Source: an uncultured Lentisphaeria bacterium (lineage in GTDB: Bacteria > Verrucomicrobiota > Lentisphaeria > Victivallales > UBA1829). Taken from it: DNA of 11,380 bases. The notes under the pieces are model-generated. The model saw only the letters and a list, made by a program, of their open reading frames with translations, did no database searches and was not told the DNA's origin. This document shows positions 1 to 7,142 of this stretch, in pieces (the first letter of the stretch is position 1; each line of letters begins with the position of its first letter). Made by a program: the position numbers and the translations under genes. Location: NCBI GenBank assembly GCA_905211485.1, contig CAJMAW010000101.1, forward strand, positions 1 to 11,380, in the 5' to 3' direction.

Positions 1-1064
1 GGGGAAGGGCGGTCGGAGGACGTTCTTTCGGACACCCCGCCGTGACGGCACTGGTCTGCATGGCGATCAATCAGAGCGGCATTGCCGTGGATGAAAAGAT
101 CCGGAAGGAAGCCGTCGCGCGCGGGAGGGCCTATATCCTGAAATATGTGCAGCCGGACGGATCCATCTGGATGAGTGACATGAAGCGGGAATATCCCACC
201 TACACCACTGCCATTACCCTGACGTGTCTTGCCTCCCTCGGCTTCAAGGAGGATGAACCCGTCATGCGGGCCGCCCGGCGCTTCCTCATCGACCTGCAGC
301 TCGACGAGGACAACAAGGACAATCCCACCTCCAAGGGCGATCCCTCCTACGGCGGAGTCGGATACGGGCCAGGCGAAGACGGTTCAAAACATGTTGATCT
401 ATCCAATACCCAGTGGGTCGCCGAAGCCCTTTACGCCACGGATTATCTGGACAGGGAACCCAATGCGAAAAGCCCCGAAGACACCCGTCAGGCCGATCTG
501 GCATGGGATAAACTGGCCACATTCCTCACCAGCATGCAGCATCTGCCGGAAACGAACAAGGCCGTCTGGGTCGTTTCGGACAAGGAATCCTCCGACTACG
601 GCGGATTCGTCTACCGCGTCGACGAGGACGGAGCCAACCAGAAAACCGGGCAGGCACAGACACTCCGCTCCTATGGAAGCATGACTTACGCCGGACTCAA
701 AAGCATGCTCTATGCCAAACTTTCCAAGGACGATCCCCGTGTCAAGGCCGCCGTCGAATGGGCGGCAAAGCATTACACTCTCGATGAAAATCCGGGCATC
801 GGGCAGGCAGGACTCTATTACTATATCCAGACCTTCGCCAAAGCCCATTCCGTCCTGCAGTCCGACGAGGTCAAAACGGAAAAGCTCGGCATCCGTAAAT
901 GGAGGGTAGATCTCATCGAAAAAATGCTTGACCTCCAGAAAGGACAGGGCGAATGGTTCAACGACAAAACAGGCCGCTGGATGGAATCGTCGCCCGAGCT
1001 CGTTACAGCCTATTCGCTTCTTGCCATGGAACTGGCGCTCGGCCCGTGGCTGATGGAGGAATAA
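1..1064 (+). CDS. prenyltransferase/squalene-oxidase repeat protein, 5' end outside the window
   Basis: The frame is open from the left edge through codon 42, and the upstream in-frame residues (…GHPAVTALVCMAIN) continue the same protein. The GTG at 42 is therefore probably internal and the gene is truncated by the window. Counting from codon 42, at least four repeat units of the alpha/alpha toroid type are visible: around residues 40-67 (GSIWMS…YTTAITLTCLASLG), 100-133 (PSYGGVGYG…SNTQWVAEAL), 183-224 (DYGGFVYR…SYGSMTYAGLKSMLYA) and 302-332 (GEWFND…VTAYSLLAMELA). These match the QW-like repeats of squalene cyclases and prenyltransferase beta subunits. I see no DxDD catalytic motif of squalene-hopene cyclases in the visible part, so cyclase activity is not supported. 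Proteins of this type with unknown role are common in PVC bacteria. It converges on the kinase gene, 167 bases away. Family assignment is good; function is unknown. Confidence 0.82.
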   Translation, partial: GRAVGGRSFGHPAVTALVCMAINQSGIAVDEKIRKEAVARGRAYILKYVQPDGSIWMSDMKREYPTYTTAITLTCLASLGFKEDEPVMRAARRFLIDLQLDEDNKDNPTSKGDPSYGGVGYGPGEDGSKHVDLSNTQWVAEALYATDYLDREPNAKSPEDTRQADLAWDKLATFLTSMQHLPETNKAVWVVSDKESSDYGGFVYRVDEDGANQKTGQAQTLRSYGSMTYAGLKSMLYAKLSKDDPRVKAAVEWAAKHYTLDENPGIGQAGLYYYIQTFAKAHSVLQSDEVKTEKLGIRKWRVDLIEKMLDLQKGQGEWFNDKTGRWMESSPELVTAYSLLAMELALGPWLMEE

Positions 1065-1104
1065 TAATCACTCGGACGGAACTTCCTTCTCCGTCTTCCT
1101 CTCC

Positions 1105-1150
1105 TTTCCCCCGTCCTCCTGCCTGCGGAGGAAGGAAGGGCAGGGGGAAA
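1105..1150. other. imperfect inverted repeat in the convergent gap
   Basis: TTTCCCCC at 1105-1112 pairs with GGGGGAAA at 1143-1150, and TCCTCC at 1114-1119 pairs with GGAGGA at 1127-1132 around a 7-nt loop. About ten bases on the 3' side are unpaired between the two stems. It lies between the two convergent stop codons and could help end transcription from either side. Neither strand has a T-run directly after the stem, so it is not a classical intrinsic terminator. Confidence 0.3.
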
Positions 1151-1165
1151 AAAAAGGATATGGGC

Positions 1166-1201
1166 GGAAAAGAGGAAAGAAGAAAAAGAGGGAAAGAAAA
1201 A
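1166..1201. repeat. 36-nt uninterrupted homopurine tract
   Basis: All bases from 1166 to 1201 on the plus strand are A or G. The purine-rich zone extends leftwards to about 1127 with few interruptions. It lies just beyond the stop codon of the minus-strand kinase gene, so the kinase transcript would carry a polypyrimidine 3' segment. A second tract lies on the other side of the same gene. Function is unknown; mirror-type homopurine tracts can form triplexes, but I have not shown mirror symmetry here. Confidence 0.6.
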
Positions 1202-1231
1202 CGGCGGACTCCTTCCCCATCCTCAGAATCT

Positions 1232-3538
1232 TCAGAGAGCCCCGTCCTCCCCGGAGGATGTCGCGGACATGGGGATTTTCAGCTGATCCAGGAGACTTTT
1301 CAGTTCCCGGGACAGTTCTTCCCCCGTTTTGTTTTCGCCGTTGAGAAAACGGAAACTCCGCAGTCTGCAGAGGTCGGCGATTGCCCGGTTGAACATGGCC
1401 GTTTTCTCCGAAGCGTCTGATTTTTCCAGCAGGAAGGCAAAGGGAATTCCGTGGTCTCTCAGCAGATTGGCCTGGGCAAGAATCAGAAGCTGGAAATTCG
1501 CTTCGGAAAGTTCGCGCTCCGCATAGAAGCGCGCGGGCGCCAGAAGAAGAAAACGCGGTGACTGCTCAACTAGTTCCGACAATTGCCGCCTGTAACGGGC
1601 GAAATTCTCCATTTCCATAAACAAAACCGTTCTTTCTCCATAATATTTCCGGAGTTCATCAGCAAGTTCCTGAATCTGCTCCGTTCTTCCCCCCAGAAGA
1701 AGAATCCGCATCCGTGCCTTCGCCTCTTCGGCCTCCTCCTGCGCAGGCGTCCCGGGGGAAGAAGAAAGCGACGGGGAAAGAGAAGATCCGGATTCTTCCG
1801 TTGGGAATATCCGTTCCCCGGCGGGGATCCCGGCTGCGGCATCCAGCTCTTCCTGCCGGGGAGTTTCCGTCCTTCCGGGAATCCTCTCCCCGGAAGAGAA
1901 TCCATCCGCCTGCGGATCCGCCGCCTGCTGCAGTGGAATGCCGGATGCCCCGGCCTCCGCCGCAGCGTGCGCCGGGATCTTCTTCCTCCCCCCGGATAAG
2001 AAAATGAGCGACGAAATCAGAGCGAGACAGAGCAATGCAAGGATGACAGCGGTGGAGAGAAGGAGAATGTTTTTCCTCTTCAGAAGAGCTTGGTCTGATT
2101 TCTTCTTTCTTCGTCCATTCCCTTTTTGCTGTGCGGAGGCGGAAATGGCGGAAGAAGACTCTTTCACTCCGCCTGTACCAGATTTCCCGTACGGGTTAGA
2201 AGGCTGCTTTTTCCGGGATTCGGGATTTCCTTTCGCGGAAGAAGGAAGTTTCTGAAGATGGATCGTGGGGTTTCTCAAGGGGACCCTGAAATCGGGTTCT
2301 CCCGCGGCTTCTGCGGAGGATTGGGCGGAAGATTCAGCGGAGGAGGAACCGTCCGCAGCAGAAGAATCCGGAAAAGCGCCGGGAGTGGGACTGGAAACGG
2401 AAGCGGATCCGGGAGAAGAGGAATCGCCCGGGAGAATGATGGCATCCTTCCTGTTTTGGGGAGAAATCTTTTCTTCATTCCCCTTTTCCGATTCCGTTTT
2501 CATTTTTTCCATTTTCCCCTCATCCATGCCTGCCGTCATGCCGGAGTCTTTGTCTTCTCCCCGGGAAGAAGGGAGGGGGTGCGTGGTGAGAGTGGGGGGC
2601 CGTATGACAAAGGGGGCGGCGGTTTTCAGAGCGGTTTCCGAAAGAGAACCGGGCGGATTTTCCTCCAGTTCCCCGAGGATGGGCTCCAGGCGTTCCAGAA
2701 GAGCAGAAGGGGAGGGGATCCTTTTCTGGAGATTCTTTGCACACATATCCCCCAGGAGTCCGGCAAGAGAATCGGGAAGGCCCGGCCTGAAGAGACGGAT
2801 ATCCGGGATTTCGTCGGAACTGATGACCCGGGAAAGAATTTCAATGGAACTTTTTCCGCGGAAGGGACGCTTCCCGGAAAGCATTTCAAAAAGGACGATC
2901 CCCAGACTGTAGATGTCCGCGCGCGTATCGACTTTTCTGGAATCGAGCGCCTGTTCAGGGGACATGTAGGCGGGAGTGCCGAAAACGGAGGTCTCCAGAG
3001 TCAGAAGCGTATCCTGTTCGCTGGTGGATTTGGCGATGCCGAGATCGGCAAGTTTCACAGTGGAATCCGCTGCGAACATGATATTGTCCGGTTTGATGTC
3101 GCGATGCACCATTCCGAGTTTCCGCGCAGCCTCGAGGGCGGAGGCGACCTGCCGGACAATCCCGAGCGCCGTCCCGGGAGCGATATGCCCGACTTTTTTC
3201 AGCAGGTCCCGCACACTTCCCCCGGAAACATATTCCATGACAATGTAATGCATCCCGTTTTCCGGATTGATTCCGGCGTCATGCACTTCGATCAGATTGG
3301 GGTGTTTGAGTTTGCATGCCAGTTTCGCCTCCCGGATGAAGCGGCTGACGAAACGCTGATTCCGGAGAGCTATGGAGGGAAAGAGCACTTTCAAAGCAAA
3401 AAGACTGTCCAGAACCGTGTGGCGAGCCAGATAGACCGCTCCCATTCCTCCCCTGCCCAGAAGTCTTTCAATCCGGTATTTTTCAAAAAGAGAACCATCC
3501 TTCAGGAGTTCTCCGCTGCTGTTTTTCTCCCCGTTCAT
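1232..3538 (-). CDS. membrane-anchored Hanks-type Ser/Thr protein kinase with extracytoplasmic alpha/beta domain
   Basis: A 768-residue Ser/Thr kinase. The N-terminal kinase domain (about 20-290) shows the Gly-rich loop GRGGMG (28-33), the ATP lysine in ALK (K50), the helix-C Glu (E70), catalytic HRDIKPDN (145-152), DLG in place of DFG (165-167), SPE of the activation segment (193-195) and the helix-F Asp (D208). All catalytic residues are present, so it should be active. A long Ser/Pro/Glu-rich linker (about 290-480) follows, then a basic stretch (NGRRKKK), one membrane helix (about 490-515), a second disordered stretch and a C-terminal domain (about 608-755) with alternating strands and helices (RILLLGG, TVLFMEM, RFLLLAPARFY, IPFAFLLE). 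The basic residues before the helix put the kinase inside and the C-terminal domain outside. That domain is not PASTA or another repeat I recognise; it is flavodoxin- or SGNH-like in pattern, without a visible catalytic Ser. The start is supported by AAGGA (plus-strand TCCTT at 3548-3552), 9 nt upstream. Substrates are unknown. Confidence 0.9.
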   Translation of the reverse strand: MNGEKNSSGELLKDGSLFEKYRIERLLGRGGMGAVYLARHTVLDSLFALKVLFPSIALRNQRFVSRFIREAKLACKLKHPNLIEVHDAGINPENGMHYIVMEYVSGGSVRDLLKKVGHIAPGTALGIVRQVASALEAARKLGMVHRDIKPDNIMFAADSTVKLADLGIAKSTSEQDTLLTLETSVFGTPAYMSPEQALDSRKVDTRADIYSLGIVLFEMLSGKRPFRGKSSIEILSRVISSDEIPDIRLFRPGLPDSLAGLLGDMCAKNLQKRIPSPSALLERLEPILGELEENPPGSLSETALKTAAPFVIRPPTLTTHPLPSSRGEDKDSGMTAGMDEGKMEKMKTESEKGNEEKISPQNRKDAIILPGDSSSPGSASVSSPTPGAFPDSSAADGSSSAESSAQSSAEAAGEPDFRVPLRNPTIHLQKLPSSAKGNPESRKKQPSNPYGKSGTGGVKESSSAISASAQQKGNGRRKKKSDQALLKRKNILLLSTAVILALLCLALISSLIFLSGGRKKIPAHAAAEAGASGIPLQQAADPQADGFSSGERIPGRTETPRQEELDAAAGIPAGERIFPTEESGSSLSPSLSSSPGTPAQEEAEEAKARMRILLLGGRTEQIQELADELRKYYGERTVLFMEMENFARYRRQLSELVEQSPRFLLLAPARFYAERELSEANFQLLILAQANLLRDHGIPFAFLLEKSDASEKTAMFNRAIADLCRLRSFRFLNGENKTGEELSRELKSLLDQLKIPMSATSSGEDGAL

Positions 3539-4054
3539 GCAGAATGATCCTTAGATGGCTGGTATTGAACGAAATTGAAACGATTCCGCCCGGCGGTCTG
3601 TTTTGGAGTTTCTTTTTCCGCCCGTTCGGAGGAAAAGAGAGGGAGGAAAAGAGGGGAAAGCCGCAGAATGCCTTCCCGCCGCAGGATGCGGATGGAAAAG
3701 TTCATCTGAGTGAGCATTGCGCCCCCCTTTTTTGATCTGTTTTCCTATATTGCATTGCCGGAAGCGGACGAGCGGAGACATCCTGTGTTTCTGAAAGCGC
3801 CGACTGATAAAAATAGCATGAGAAAAAGGAATTTGCAAATGCTGGGACTGTGAATGTCTTGCAGATCCGTTTTTTCTTTTGCTGTTTTTTCCTCTTTTGT
3901 CATAGAGGAAAAAATGTCGGACGGGAGAACGCTTTTTCGGAGAAAGGCCCTTTCCGTATCATCCGCAGGAAGGAAAGGCGAATCGGGGAATCGTACTCTG
4001 AAAGATTCTTTCCCGGGAAATTTCATGAAAAATCAGAAAAAAAATAAAAAAAGA
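3539..4054. other. long divergent intergenic region without a recognisable gene
   Basis: This gap lies between the divergent kinase and regulator genes. Short open frames exist on both strands, but none gives a recognisable protein and none has a convincing ribosome binding site. It contains the homopurine tract at 3628-3660, a small CCGCA/TGCGG hairpin at 3679-3691 and AT-rich sequence towards the right. The minus-strand promoter for the kinase should lie here, but I see no clear -35/-10 pair. The regulator promoter lies at its right end and is listed separately. Confidence 0.5.
3628..3660. repeat. 33-nt uninterrupted homopurine tract
   Basis: Every base from 3628 to 3660 is A or G on the plus strand. 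It lies in the kinase 5' region, about 90 bases upstream of its start, so it would be a polypyrimidine tract in the kinase leader or promoter zone. It mirrors the tract beyond the kinase stop codon at 1166-1201. Function is unknown. Confidence 0.6.
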
Positions 4055-4083
4055 TTGACTTTTTCCCTTTTCAGAAGTATAAT
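4034..4083 (+). promoter_or_regulatory. near-consensus sigma70 promoter with A-tract, upstream of the regulator
   Basis: TTGACT (4055-4060) matches the -35 consensus at five of six positions. A spacer of exactly 17 nt follows, then a perfect TATAAT (4078-4083). An A-rich run at about 4036-4052 directly upstream resembles an UP element. Transcription would start near 4090, giving a leader of about 25 nt to the ATG at 4115 or about 55 nt to the GTG at 4145. I see no clear operator palindrome overlapping it. This is the only strong promoter I can find for the plus-strand gene block. Confidence 0.75.
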
Positions 4084-4114
4084 CATAACTATTTTCAGGT
4101 TTTGTTGATGATGA

Positions 4115-5341
4115 ATGAATGATGTTTTCATAAGGTTTGAACTTGTGAACGCTGCGGCCAGAAAAAAAGGATTGCTTTTCCGGCAGGTCCGGAACGATCT
4201 GCTGAAACGGATTTCGTCCGGAGAGTTTCCCGTGCACAGCCAGCTTCCCACGGAACGGGAACTGATCCGGAAATACGGCGTTTCCATCACGACCATCCGG
4301 AAAGCGGTGCAGATGCTTTCTGATGAGGGAGTTGTATCCAAGAAGCAGGGGGTGGGGACATTTGTGGTGGCTCTGCCTTCGGAGGGAGAGACACCATTGC
4401 TTCACCGGAAAAGCCCCCCGGAGCGAAAAACACTCCGGATCGGCGTGTTTCTGCCCGATCTGATGAAACTCAGGGAAGATGGAGACAGCCGCCACTGGAT
4501 GCTGAATGTCCGCCGTCTGAACGGGATTTATTCGCGTGCGGCGAATGCGAATGCCGCGGTGTTCGTCCATGGATTTGGAGAAAAGGTGGATCTCAGGGCT
4601 TTTGACGGGGTCATTCACATGCCCTCTTATGCTGTGGACCTTTTCGCGGAGGATCTGCGGGAAAAACTCTACTGGGAATTGGAAGCTCTGCATGTGCCGC
4701 AGGTCACGATATCCGAATTTGATCCGCGTTTTGTTTCCAAATACTGGGTCGCGGAAATGATTGAGCTGGAATTTTTCAAGGCGCTTCATTATTTGATATC
4801 CAGGGGGCTGCGCAGGATTGCGCTGATCGGGCCGGAGCTGAACTGGGGCAACCCCCGTTATTCGGCGTACCGCAAGGTGCTGGAAAGAGAAGAAATTGCA
4901 TTCGACGGCAGACTCCTTTCGGAAAATCCTCCTTCCGATTCCCGGAGCGGGAAGGAGGCCTGCAGGGTATTGTTCAGCCGTTTCCCGTCGATCCGTTCCG
5001 CGCTGGAGTCGCTGGATGCGATTTTCTGCACGACGGATCTTCAGGCATACGGAGTCCTGTCTTTTCTCCGGGAAAACGGGATTTCGGTTCCCGGGGATCT
5101 CTGCGTGATGGGGGTGGACAATCTCCCCGAATCGTCGTCGCTCCCGATTCCGCTGAGCAGCATGGAATTTTCCGGGCCCGCGGTTGGAGCGAAAGCCATG
5201 GATCTGCTTCTGGATGTGCTGGACGGGCGGGAAGCCGATGGGCTCATGGTTTCCTGTCCCGGCAAGATTGTGGAACGGGAATCCACGATGAGGACCGTTT
5301 CAACACCTCGGGAACAGCCTGGAACAGCTATGAATGCGTGA
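4115..5341 (+). CDS. GntR-type winged-helix regulator with LacI-like sugar-sensing domain
   Basis: A 408-residue transcription factor of the AraR-like hybrid class. The N-terminal GntR winged helix (about 22-85) reads FRQVRNDLLKRISSGEF…QLPTERELIRKYGVS and TIRKAVQMLSDEGVVSKKQGVGTFVV, which is textbook for the family. The C-terminal part (about 107-394) is a LacI/periplasmic-binding-type effector domain: LRIGVFLPDL, AIFCTTDLQAYGVLSFLRENG, VPGDLCVMGVDN and the closing GKIVERES. Such proteins dimerise, bind a sugar or sugar phosphate and usually repress adjacent carbohydrate genes. The sugar genes directly downstream on the same strand fit that role. The start is uncertain: ATG at 4115 has no good Shine-Dalgarno sequence, while the in-frame GTG at 4145 has TAAGG at 4131-4135, 9 nt upstream, and still leaves the whole winged helix intact. 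The ligand cannot be read from the sequence. Confidence 0.92.
   Translation: MNDVFIRFELVNAAARKKGLLFRQVRNDLLKRISSGEFPVHSQLPTERELIRKYGVSITTIRKAVQMLSDEGVVSKKQGVGTFVVALPSEGETPLLHRKSPPERKTLRIGVFLPDLMKLREDGDSRHWMLNVRRLNGIYSRAANANAAVFVHGFGEKVDLRAFDGVIHMPSYAVDLFAEDLREKLYWELEALHVPQVTISEFDPRFVSKYWVAEMIELEFFKALHYLISRGLRRIALIGPELNWGNPRYSAYRKVLEREEIAFDGRLLSENPPSDSRSGKEACRVLFSRFPSIRSALESLDAIFCTTDLQAYGVLSFLRENGISVPGDLCVMGVDNLPESSSLPIPLSSMEFSGPAVGAKAMDLLLDVLDGREADGLMVSCPGKIVERESTMRTVSTPREQPGTAMNA
4131..4147 (+). promoter_or_regulatory. candidate ribosome binding site deciding a GTG start for the regulator
   Basis: TAAGG at 4131-4135 is followed after 9 nt by GTG at 4145, in frame with the regulator. The upstream ATG at 4115 lacks a comparable site. 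An overlapping five-codon open frame (ATG 4108 to TGA 4120-4122) sits just ahead. If the GTG is used, the protein is ten residues shorter, with no loss of the DNA-binding domain. Confidence 0.4.
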
Positions 5342-5669
5342 TGAGTTTGAGGCAAGAAAAACGGATTGAATGTTTTTCCGGGTGTGAGCTCGTGGAAAGA
5401 GAGTCCGGGAATGGAAAATGGGAAAGAGTTCCCTGAAGAGTTTGAGCTCCTTAGGCCTTGTTGCGCTGCTGCTTTTTCTTCTGCGGCGGCGAGGATGGGG
5501 GTGAAAATCGGGAGATCCCGCTCCGCTTGGAATCTTCTGCGGAGAAAAAAAGATCCGCCTGAAGAGCAGGATCAGGGGAAGAGGATTTTTTTCTTTTGAA
5601 TGAAACACTGATGAAATACCAAACAGAAAAGCATGAAAATCAAAAATGATTCAGGAAAAGGAGAGTCAG
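5342..5669 (+). other. intergenic region with hairpins and a T-run (possible weak terminator)
   Basis: I see no convincing gene in this gap between the regulator and the ROK-type kinase. TCTTC-T-GCGGA (5533-5543) pairs with TCCGC-CT-GAAGA (5554-5565) around an A-rich loop. An alternative smaller stem uses CCTG (5558-5561) and CAGG (5567-5570). A T-run, TTTTTTTCTTTT, lies at 5586-5597, some 13-20 nt after the stems, which is far for an intrinsic terminator. The region may attenuate read-through from the regulator gene. No clear -35/-10 pair for the downstream gene is visible. Confidence 0.35.
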
Positions 5670-5672
5670 ATG
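5658..5672 (+). promoter_or_regulatory. strong ribosome binding site fixing the ROK-type kinase start
   Basis: AAGGAG at 5658-5663 stands 6 nt before the ATG at 5670. An in-frame ATG at 5646 lies upstream of this site and has no comparable motif, so 5670 is the preferred start. Confidence 0.7.
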
Positions 5673-7073
5673 ATGCTTGAACAGATCAGGGAAAAAGCGA
5701 AACCCGCGATTGTGCCGTGTCTTGATACGGATTTTCTTCCGGCGGTGCTCTGGGACCGGGCCTTCAGAGCTGCGGTGAAGGAATCCGGCAAAGCGAAAAA
5801 GGTCAGGATTGTGATGGAACGCAACGCCGAGAGCGCGAGCGTTTATGAGACGGAACTTTTTGCGGATGCGTCTGCGGAGGAGTTTTCTGCAAATCTTCTT
5901 CATGTGGAACGTCTTGTTAAATCCATGTTCTGGATTTACGGAGGCTATCGCGTGACCATTGCCGGAGACAAGGCGGTGGCGGACGCCATGAAAGAGATTT
6001 ATGATCTGAAGAACGGTGCACGTAAATTTGACTCTGAAGTCATGGGCGGGATTTACAGTTCCCCAGTGGAGATTCTGTATTCCGACTACGAACATGCGCC
6101 GTCTGCGAAGAGTTCGGCGCAGCCGCTTGGACGTCATCTGAAAGGCTGCCGGATCGGATTCGACCTGGGCGGGTCGGACAGGAAAGCCGCTGCGGTGATC
6201 GACGGTGAAGTCGTGTTTTCCGAGGAAATTCCCTGGGATCCCTACTTCCAGAAGGACCCCTCCTATCACAAGGCCGGGATTGAGGACTCCCTGAAACGCG
6301 CAGCCGCGCACCTTCCGCGTGTGGATGCCATCGGGGGGTCGACGGCGGGAGTGATTGTACAGAACCGCGTCCGCATTTCCTCCCTGTTCCGCGGAGTTCC
6401 GAAAGAAGATTTTGAATCGAAAGTCGCCAATATTTTTGTGGAACTGGCCAAAGAATGGAAGATTCCGTTTGAAGTGGTCAATGACGGTGAAGTGACGGCG
6501 CTGGCGGGATCCATGCAGCTGAATTCCAACGGAGTGCTCGGCGTTTCTCTGGGAACGAGCATGGCGGGCGGATACGTGAATCCGGACGGGAACATTACCG
6601 ACTGGCTGAATGAACTTGCCTTCGTCCCCGTCGACTACCGTGAGAACGGCCCGGCGGACGAGTGGAGCGGAGATCTCGGTTGCGGCGTGCAGTATTTCTC
6701 GCAGCAGGGAGTGGCGCGTCTTGCACCTCTGGCAGGCATTGAATTTCCTGCGGAAATGAAGTTCCCGGAACGTCTGAAAGGGGTTCAGAAACTCATGGAG
6801 GAAGGCGATGCCCGGGCGGAAAAGATCTATCGGAGCATCGGCGTGGCCTTCGGCTATACGATCGCGCGCTATTACGATTTCTATCCGGCTCTGGACAGTC
6901 TGCTCATTCTCGGGCGCGTCACCACCGGAAGAGGCGGAGACATCATTCTTGAGGAAGCCGAAAAGGTCATCCGGAGCGAATTCCCCGAATATCATGTGGC
7001 CTTTGCCATTCCGGATGAGAAGAACAAACGTCACGGGCAGGCGATCGCCGCGGCGAGTCTGCCGATGGCGTGA
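5670..7073 (+). CDS. ROK/ASKHA-fold sugar kinase-like protein with N-terminal extension
   Basis: A 467-residue protein when read from the ATG with the strong ribosome binding site. The C-terminal two thirds (about 160-467) carry ASKHA hallmarks: a first phosphate loop IGFDLGGSDRK (162-172), EVVNDGEVTALAG (269-281) with the ND that in ROK kinases supplies the catalytic Asp (D272), a second phosphate loop GVSLGTSMAGGY (291-302) and an adenosine-type LILGRVTTGRGGD (412-424). This supports ATP-dependent phosphorylation of a sugar. The usual ROK zinc motif (CxCGxxGC) is not visible; only SGDLGCG occurs in that area. The first 150 residues form an additional alpha/beta region that I do not recognise, making the protein clearly longer than ordinary ROK kinases of about 300 residues. 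It precedes the amidohydrolase gene by 69 bases and probably shares its transcript. The substrate is unknown; a cytoplasmic hexose or hexosamine is likely from context. It could instead be a non-kinase ASKHA member. Confidence 0.78.
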   Translation: MMLEQIREKAKPAIVPCLDTDFLPAVLWDRAFRAAVKESGKAKKVRIVMERNAESASVYETELFADASAEEFSANLLHVERLVKSMFWIYGGYRVTIAGDKAVADAMKEIYDLKNGARKFDSEVMGGIYSSPVEILYSDYEHAPSAKSSAQPLGRHLKGCRIGFDLGGSDRKAAAVIDGEVVFSEEIPWDPYFQKDPSYHKAGIEDSLKRAAAHLPRVDAIGGSTAGVIVQNRVRISSLFRGVPKEDFESKVANIFVELAKEWKIPFEVVNDGEVTALAGSMQLNSNGVLGVSLGTSMAGGYVNPDGNITDWLNELAFVPVDYRENGPADEWSGDLGCGVQYFSQQGVARLAPLAGIEFPAEMKFPERLKGVQKLMEEGDARAEKIYRSIGVAFGYTIARYYDFYPALDSLLILGRVTTGRGGDIILEEAEKVIRSEFPEYHVAFAIPDEKNKRHGQAIAAASLPMA

Positions 7074-7142
7074 ATCTGGAGAGAAAAGGACGTGTGCTGA
7101 CATTGGTGGTGGACTGGGGGGATAATAACAGGGAGACTTGCC

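Noticed and set aside
2126..3547. 473-codon plus-strand open frame antisense to the kinase
   Set aside because: It lies wholly opposite the kinase domain and linker, whose catalytic motifs are unmistakable. Its translation is Gly/Arg/Phe-rich with no recognisable motif.
3831..3840. Perfect palindrome ATTTGCAAAT as a regulator operator
   Set aside because: A 10-bp AT-rich palindrome is likely by chance, lies over 200 bases from the promoter and has no second copy that I can see.
3535..4047. Several 60-95 codon frames on both strands in the divergent gap
   Set aside because: No good ribosome binding sites, low-complexity translations and mutual overlap; treated as non-coding.
4108..4122. Five-codon upstream open frame (M M N E stop) as a regulatory leader peptide
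   Set aside because: It is too short and has no ribosome binding site; it may simply reflect repeated ATGA sequence. Mentioned only as context for the start choice.
5366..5599. 77-codon plus-strand frame after the regulator
   Set aside because: No ribosome binding site and an unconvincing composition; it overlaps the hairpin and T-run region.
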